64,000 nt of DNA, from positions 1 through 64,000 of the forward strand of contig CACGWC010000002.1 of NCBI GenBank assembly GCA_902576785.1, read 5' to 3'. Positions 58,886-64,000 of this stretch are shown piece after piece. A program made the translations under genes and the position numbers. The notes beneath the pieces are model-generated. The model did not search any database, was not told the DNA's origin, and saw only the letters and a program-made list of their open reading frames with translations. The DNA comes from an uncultured Pelagibacteraceae bacterium. Lineage in GTDB: Bacteria; Pseudomonadota; Alphaproteobacteria; Pelagibacterales; Pelagibacteraceae. The number at the start of each line of letters is the position of its first letter. Position 1 is the first letter of the stretch.

Positions 58886-60040
58886 ATGACAAATAGTAGT
58901 AATTTAATTGATAGCTTAGAAGTTTATGTTCTTAATAATCCAGATGAAGTAAAGCCACATTGGGTTAGTCACTTTATTGTACCAACAGCTAATGAACTCT
59001 TAATTAAAATTAAAACTAAAGATGGTCATTCAGGATTTGGTTTAGCAACAAGCTACACTGATATTGCTCCTATCATCAAACCATTTTCAAATGGCTTAGA
59101 AAATTTAATAATTGGAGAAGATCCATTTTGCCCAGAAAAAATTTATGAAAAAATTTTCAAATTAACTGATACTCGAACCAGTAGCGAAAAGGGTTGGAGC
59201 AGAGAATCATTAATTAGAATTTCAGCAGCTTTAGATATTGCTTGTTGGGATTTGATAGGAAAAGCTTCAAACATCCCATTGTACAAATTATTTGGTGGAT
59301 ACAGAAATAAAATTCCTGTTTATGTTACATGTGCTTACTACAGAGACGGTAAAGACGAAAAAGAACTAAAAGATGAAATTAAAAAATTGGTAAATCTTGG
59401 TCATCAAAGTTTTAAAGTTAAAGTTGGAGGGCTTAGTATCAAAGAAGACGCTAAGAGATTAGAAATTATTAGAGATGAAATTGGAGACCAAAAAGGTTTA
59501 ATGATTGATGTCAATAGAGCATGGAGTCTAAAAACTGCAATTGAAGGTGTTAAAGAATTTGAGAGATTTAATCCTACATGGATTGAAGAACCTGTTAGAT
59601 GGGAAGATGATAGAAGAACTTTAAAACTTTTATCAGAACAAACTAAAATTCCATTATCAGGTGGTGAAAGTGAAATAACTATTTATGGGTGTAGGTCTAT
59701 GATTGAAGAAGAGGCAATACAAATTTTACAATTTGATTGCACAATGTTTGGTGGTTTTACTAATGGAAAAAAACTTTCAGCTTTATGTGAATTAAATCAT
59801 ATAGATGTAGCACCACATCATGATTGTTATATTCACGCTCCATTAGTAGCGTCAACTCCAGCTGGAAGAATAGTTGAGTCATTTGATGATGAGAGAGATC
59901 CTCTTCAAGCACAATTATTTGAAAATCCACATAAAATGAGTGATGGATGGATACATTTAAATGAAAAACCTGGTTTAGGTTTAGAGATTTCAGAAGCCGC
60001 GTTAAAAAAGTTCGGTAAACTGGTTTACAAAAATAAATAA
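58886..60040 (+). CDS. mandelate racemase/muconate lactonizing enzyme family (enolase superfamily)
   Basis: ALDIACWDLIGKASNIPLYKLFGGYRNKIPVYVT; FKVKVGG; MIDVNRAWS; WIEEPVRWED. Confidence 0.93.
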   Translation: MTNSSNLIDSLEVYVLNNPDEVKPHWVSHFIVPTANELLIKIKTKDGHSGFGLATSYTDIAPIIKPFSNGLENLIIGEDPFCPEKIYEKIFKLTDTRTSSEKGWSRESLIRISAALDIACWDLIGKASNIPLYKLFGGYRNKIPVYVTCAYYRDGKDEKELKDEIKKLVNLGHQSFKVKVGGLSIKEDAKRLEIIRDEIGDQKGLMIDVNRAWSLKTAIEGVKEFERFNPTWIEEPVRWEDDRRTLKLLSEQTKIPLSGGESEITIYGCRSMIEEEAIQILQFDCTMFGGFTNGKKLSALCELNHIDVAPHHDCYIHAPLVASTPAGRIVESFDDERDPLQAQLFENPHKMSDGWIHLNEKPGLGLEISEAALKKFGKLVYKNK

Positions 60041-60057
60041 ACCTTTAATTAAGTTTT

Positions 60058-62961
60058 ATGCGGTTTAATTCAGATCAGATACAAAAAATTGGTAAAGAAA
60101 TTAGCAGTAAAGTTGATGGTAAAACTTTATTCGATGAATTCTCACGAGGAAGATACAGTACCGATGCGTCTGTTTATCAAATTAAACCCCTTGGTGTAGT
60201 TCTCCCAAAAGATACCAATGATGTTTTAAGTTTAATGGAGTATTCACAAAAGAATTCTGTGCCTCTATTAGCCAGAGGTGGTGGAAGTTCTCAATGTGGT
60301 CAAACTGTTGGGGAAAGTGTTGTGCTTGATTACTCTAAACATCAAAATAAAATTTTAGAACTTAATGTTGAAGAAAAATATGTATGGGTTCAGCCAGGTG
60401 TCGTATTAGATCATCTAAATGCTTATTTGAAGCCTCATGGTCTATGGTTTCCAGTAGATGTTTCAACAAGCAGTAGAGCAACTATTGGAGGAATGTCAGC
60501 TAACAATTCCTGTGGATCTAGATCATTATATTATGGCAACATGGTTCATAATGTATTAGCTATTGAAGCAATATTAGATGATGGATCTATATTTAATTTT
60601 GATAAAATAAATAAGAATTATTTAGCTACTAAGAACAATCAAGATAGACTTTATAAAATCATAGACAAATTCATAGATGTAAGACAGCAGGTTGGAAGTG
60701 AGATTGATGCTAATTGGCCAACAACACAAAGAAGAGTTGGAGGATATAACATTGATTTAATTGATCCTGAAGGCTTCAACTCATCAAATCTTCTTGTTGG
60801 TTCTGAAGGAACATTATCTTTATTTAATAAAATAAAATTAAAATTATCAGAAATACCAAAGAATAAAATTTTAGGTGTCTGTTACTTTGATAATTTCCAT
60901 CAAGCAATGGAATTATCAAAAGAGATTGTGAAATTAAAACCAACTTGCGTTGAGTTGATGGACCAAAATTTATTAAATTTAGCGAAAGAAATCCCGATGT
61001 ATGCTGGGGGTATAAAAAAATACATTAAAGGAAATCCTGAAGCTGTTTTGATGGTAGAATTTATTGATACCGAGAAAAGTGTATATGAAAAGAGAATAAA
61101 GGATCTAGAATATTTAGTTTTAAACCAAAACAAAAAAAATGAGTTTTCATATTATTCAGATCTTTCAGAACAGAAAGAGGTTTTTGAGATAAGGAAAGCT
61201 GGATTAAATATTTTGATGTCAATGAAAGGTGATAGAAAACCAGTTGCCTTCATTGAAGATTGTGCAGTTTCTTTAGAACACTTAGCTGACTACACAGCTA
61301 GATTAAAAGAAATATTTAAAAAATATGGAACAAGTGGAATGTTTTATGCACATGCATCTGTTGGAACTCTCCATGTAAGACCAGTTTTAAATATGAAATC
61401 AGACAAAGATATACAAAACATGAGATCCATATCTGAAGAAGCTTTTGAAATGGTTAAAGATTATAAAGGTTCTCATTCTGGTGAGCATGGTGATGGAATT
61501 GTTAGATCAGAATTTCATGAAATGATGTTTGGTAAAAAAATCACAAATGCCTTTGAAGAAATAAAAGATACGTTCGATAGTAAAAACCTTTTAAATCCTG
61601 GAAAAATTGTTCGGCCATTTAAATCAAATGATAGATCTTTAATGAGATACAAATCAGGTTATCAAACAGAAAATATAGATACACATTATGATTGGTCAAA
61701 CTGGGGCCAATTCTCTGATGCTGTTGAGATGTGTAATAACAATGGAGCTTGTAGAAAATTAGATTCTGGTGTGATGTGTCCGTCATACAGAGTAACTAAA
61801 GAAGAAAAAGATTTAGTCAGAGGTAGAGCAAATACTTTAAGATTAGCTTTATCTAATCAACTCCCAGAAGGTTCATTTGCATCAAAAGAAATGTATGAAA
61901 CCATGGAATTATGTGTGAGCTGTAAAGCTTGTCAAAGAGAATGTCCTATGTCGGTTGATATGGCTAAGATGAAATCTGAGTTTCTCTCTCATTACTATAA
62001 AAAATTTAGTATGCGTATTAAAGATAGAGTTATCTCAGATATGCCAAGACTTATTTGGTTATTAAAAATTGTTGCTCCTATTTTCAATAAAGTTAAAAAC
62101 CTACCTCTAATTTCTACAATTGTTGAAAAGTTTGGTTTTGCAACAGCAAGGTCTATGCCTGAAGTTCAAAACCAGAATGCATTACGAGAGATTTATGACA
62201 GTCAGACAGTATCAGAAAATAAAGTAATTTTGTTTGCAGATACTTTTAATATTAACTTTGAAAATGAAAATTTAGTTTATGCAATTAAAGTACTAAATAA
62301 ATTTGGTTATCAGGCAATTATACCAAGTTTTGGTAAAGATAAATTAAAGAGACCCCTATGTTGTGGCAGAACTTATATATCTTACGGTCAATTAGACAAA
62401 GCCTCTGAGGAACTAAATAGATTTAATGATTACGTTATCCAAAATAATTATATTGATTTACCAGTTGTAGGTATCGAACCATCTTGTTTATTAACTTTTA
62501 ACGATGAATATCAGACTTTAAAAAATGTGAATAATAGAGAACAAATTAAAAATAAATTTTATCTGCTTGAGGAATTTATTTTAGAACAAATAAGAAATAA
62601 TAATAACATTAAAGCTAATAAGTTCGATCAAAATGTATTAATCCATGGTCACTGTCATCAAAAATCACAAGATAGAATGAAGGGTCTAACTAGTCTTTTA
62701 TCAGAATTAAATATTAATAATAAAATGATAGAATCTAGTTGTTGTGGAATGGCTGGTTCATTTGGATATGACAGTAAGACTTATGAAGTCTCTAAAAAAA
62801 TGGCTAATCTTTCTTTAATACCTACAATCAATAATAGTGGTGAAAAAGATTTTATTGTTGCAAATGGTACAAGCTGTAGACATCAAATATCTGATTTATC
62901 TGAGAAAAAAGGTAAACATGTGTCAGAGTTATTATTTAAAATTTTTGAAACAGTTAATTAA
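60058..62961 (+). CDS. FAD-linked oxidase fused to Fe-S (CCG-domain) oxidoreductase, GlcD-GlcF/D-lactate dehydrogenase-like
   Basis: LARGGGSSQCGQTVGESVVLD; SSRATIGGMSANNSCGSRSLYYG; GEHGDGIVRSEF; CVSCKACQRECPMSVD; CCGMAGSFGY. Confidence 0.93.
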   Translation: MRFNSDQIQKIGKEISSKVDGKTLFDEFSRGRYSTDASVYQIKPLGVVLPKDTNDVLSLMEYSQKNSVPLLARGGGSSQCGQTVGESVVLDYSKHQNKILELNVEEKYVWVQPGVVLDHLNAYLKPHGLWFPVDVSTSSRATIGGMSANNSCGSRSLYYGNMVHNVLAIEAILDDGSIFNFDKINKNYLATKNNQDRLYKIIDKFIDVRQQVGSEIDANWPTTQRRVGGYNIDLIDPEGFNSSNLLVGSEGTLSLFNKIKLKLSEIPKNKILGVCYFDNFHQAMELSKEIVKLKPTCVELMDQNLLNLAKEIPMYAGGIKKYIKGNPEAVLMVEFIDTEKSVYEKRIKDLEYLVLNQNKKNEFSYYSDLSEQKEVFEIRKAGLNILMSMKGDRKPVAFIEDCAVSLEHLADYTARLKEIFKKYGTSGMFYAHASVGTLHVRPVLNMKSDKDIQNMRSISEEAFEMVKDYKGSHSGEHGDGIVRSEFHEMMFGKKITNAFEEIKDTFDSKNLLNPGKIVRPFKSNDRSLMRYKSGYQTENIDTHYDWSNWGQFSDAVEMCNNNGACRKLDSGVMCPSYRVTKEEKDLVRGRANTLRLALSNQLPEGSFASKEMYETMELCVSCKACQRECPMSVDMAKMKSEFLSHYYKKFSMRIKDRVISDMPRLIWLLKIVAPIFNKVKNLPLISTIVEKFGFATARSMPEVQNQNALREIYDSQTVSENKVILFADTFNINFENENLVYAIKVLNKFGYQAIIPSFGKDKLKRPLCCGRTYISYGQLDKASEELNRFNDYVIQNNYIDLPVVGIEPSCLLTFNDEYQTLKNVNNREQIKNKFYLLEEFILEQIRNNNNIKANKFDQNVLIHGHCHQKSQDRMKGLTSLLSELNINNKMIESSCCGMAGSFGYDSKTYEVSKKMANLSLIPTINNSGEKDFIVANGTSCRHQISDLSEKKGKHVSELLFKIFETVN

Positions 62962-63743
62962 ACTAAACTAGGTATAATTTTTCTTAAATCCATAGAAAGC
63001 TTAGGGTTAATTTTTGAATAAATTACGCCCTTCCCTAATTTTTTTAATGCTAATATTTTTCCGTCTGGTGAAATAATTGCTGTATGACCAAATGTTTCTC
63101 TTTTAGGGGTATTTTTACCAGTTTGAGCTGGTGCAAAAATATAACAGAAATTTTCAATCGCCCTTGCTCTTAAAAGTGTTAACCAATGTTTTTGTCCCGT
63201 AAACTTTGTGAAAGCTGATGGAACAGCTATAAAACTTAAATTTTTTTTTGATAAATTCCTATAAAGTTCAGGAAATCTCAGATCAAAACAGATTGTAAAA
63301 CCTATTTTGCCCCAAGGTAAATTAGCCGTGACTAATTTATTTCCTGCTTTAAAAGTTTTACTTTCTTTATGTTGTTCTTTATTTGGAATTTTAACATCAA
63401 ACATATTAATTTTATCATAATATTTGACAATTTTTCCATTTGGTCCGACCAATATAGATCTATTTCTGAGTTTGTTTTTAACCTTAACGCAAATTGATCC
63501 GAGTAAAATCCATTTCTTATATTTTTTTGAAACTTCTCTAATTTTCATCAAAATTGGATCTTTATTCATTTCAAATGAATATTTAAAAAGTGTTTCTCTA
63601 CTACTAGACATCAAAGAAGAAGTTTCAGGTGTGATTATTAGATCAGATTTATTTTTTATAGCTTGATTTACGTATTTAATGATATCTTTAAAATTATTTT
63701 GATAATTTTCTCCACTAGATAATTGTATGCAAGCTATTTTCAT
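62958..63743 (-). CDS. carbon-nitrogen hydrolase (nitrilase/Nit family)
   Basis: TPETSSLMSS; Cys motif IGFTICFDLRFPELYRNL; RARAIENFCYIFAPAQTG. Confidence 0.92.
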   Translation of the reverse strand: MKIACIQLSSGENYQNNFKDIIKYVNQAIKNKSDLIITPETSSLMSSSRETLFKYSFEMNKDPILMKIREVSKKYKKWILLGSICVKVKNKLRNRSILVGPNGKIVKYYDKINMFDVKIPNKEQHKESKTFKAGNKLVTANLPWGKIGFTICFDLRFPELYRNLSKKNLSFIAVPSAFTKFTGQKHWLTLLRARAIENFCYIFAPAQTGKNTPKRETFGHTAIISPDGKILALKKLGKGVIYSKINPKLSMDLRKIIPSLV

Positions 63744-64000
63744 GTTTGAAATCCATATTTTTTTTCTAAATATTTAATTACATTATGAATTATAAAAGTC
63801 ATAAACAAGTAAATACCTCCTGCCACAATAAATACCTCAACAGGCTTAAATGTTGTTGAAATTATATATTTAGCAACACCAGTTAAGTCCATAAGTGTGA
63901 CTGTACTTGCCAAGGATGTACCTTTAAGCATTAAAATAATTTCATTACCATAAGCTGGTAAAGATTGTTTAATTGCAATAGGAATTTGTATTTTTGTAAA
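63740..64000 (-). CDS. polar amino acid ABC transporter permease (C-terminal part, runs off window)
   Basis: Open frame continues to window edge (FTKIQIPIAIKQSLPAYGNEIILMLKGTSLASTVTLMDLTG), typical His/Gln-type permease C-terminus. Confidence 0.8.
   Translation of the reverse strand, partial: FTKIQIPIAIKQSLPAYGNEIILMLKGTSLASTVTLMDLTGVAKYIISTTFKPVEVFIVAGGIYLFMTFIIHNVIKYLEKKYGFQT

Noticed and set aside
1-64000. CRISPR arrays, rRNA operons, IS elements or prophage structural genes
   Set aside because: No regularly spaced direct repeats, rRNA-like conserved sequence, transposase or capsid/terminase motifs were seen by eye; a repeat finder would be needed to exclude weak cases.

Overview
AT-rich, gene-dense window whose gene style and content resemble a SAR11/Pelagibacter-like alphaproteobacterium (inference from composition and gene content only). 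Housekeeping content: nuoE(partial)-D-C-B-A, tRNA-Asp, tRNA-Val, lon, clpX, clpP, tig and tRNA-Leu. Catabolic and transport content: a glycerophosphodiester/G3P cluster (glpK, nucleotidase, 2H phosphoesterase, glpQ, ugpC, two ugpE-like permeases, ugpA, ugpB, divergent glpD), a TRAP transporter with a divergent GMC oxidoreductase, and a serine-glyoxylate aminotransferase/enolase-family/GlcD-GlcF-like cluster. The most interesting material is: (1) a tight PrsW / PDZ-pLGIC / DUF805 / Tat-type flavin amine oxidase / pLGIC operon (16.3-21.5 kb) encoding two pentameric ligand-gated ion channel homologues, one with an apparent N-terminal PDZ domain; (2) a compact RHH / DUF2130 / NucS-like nuclease / unknown operon (12.4-15.3 kb), including a 56-aa RHH-like ORF absent from the ORF track; (3) a 1526-aa SF1 helicase with nuclease, Zn-ribbon and WYL-like C-terminal modules; (4) a 43-bp duplicated 5' half of tRNA-Val bracketing a ~2 kb ORFan island; (5) a nested inverted-repeat leader that could act as an RNA switch on the Shine-Dalgarno site of a small membrane protein gene. 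All family assignments come from reading motifs in the translations; no searches were run.
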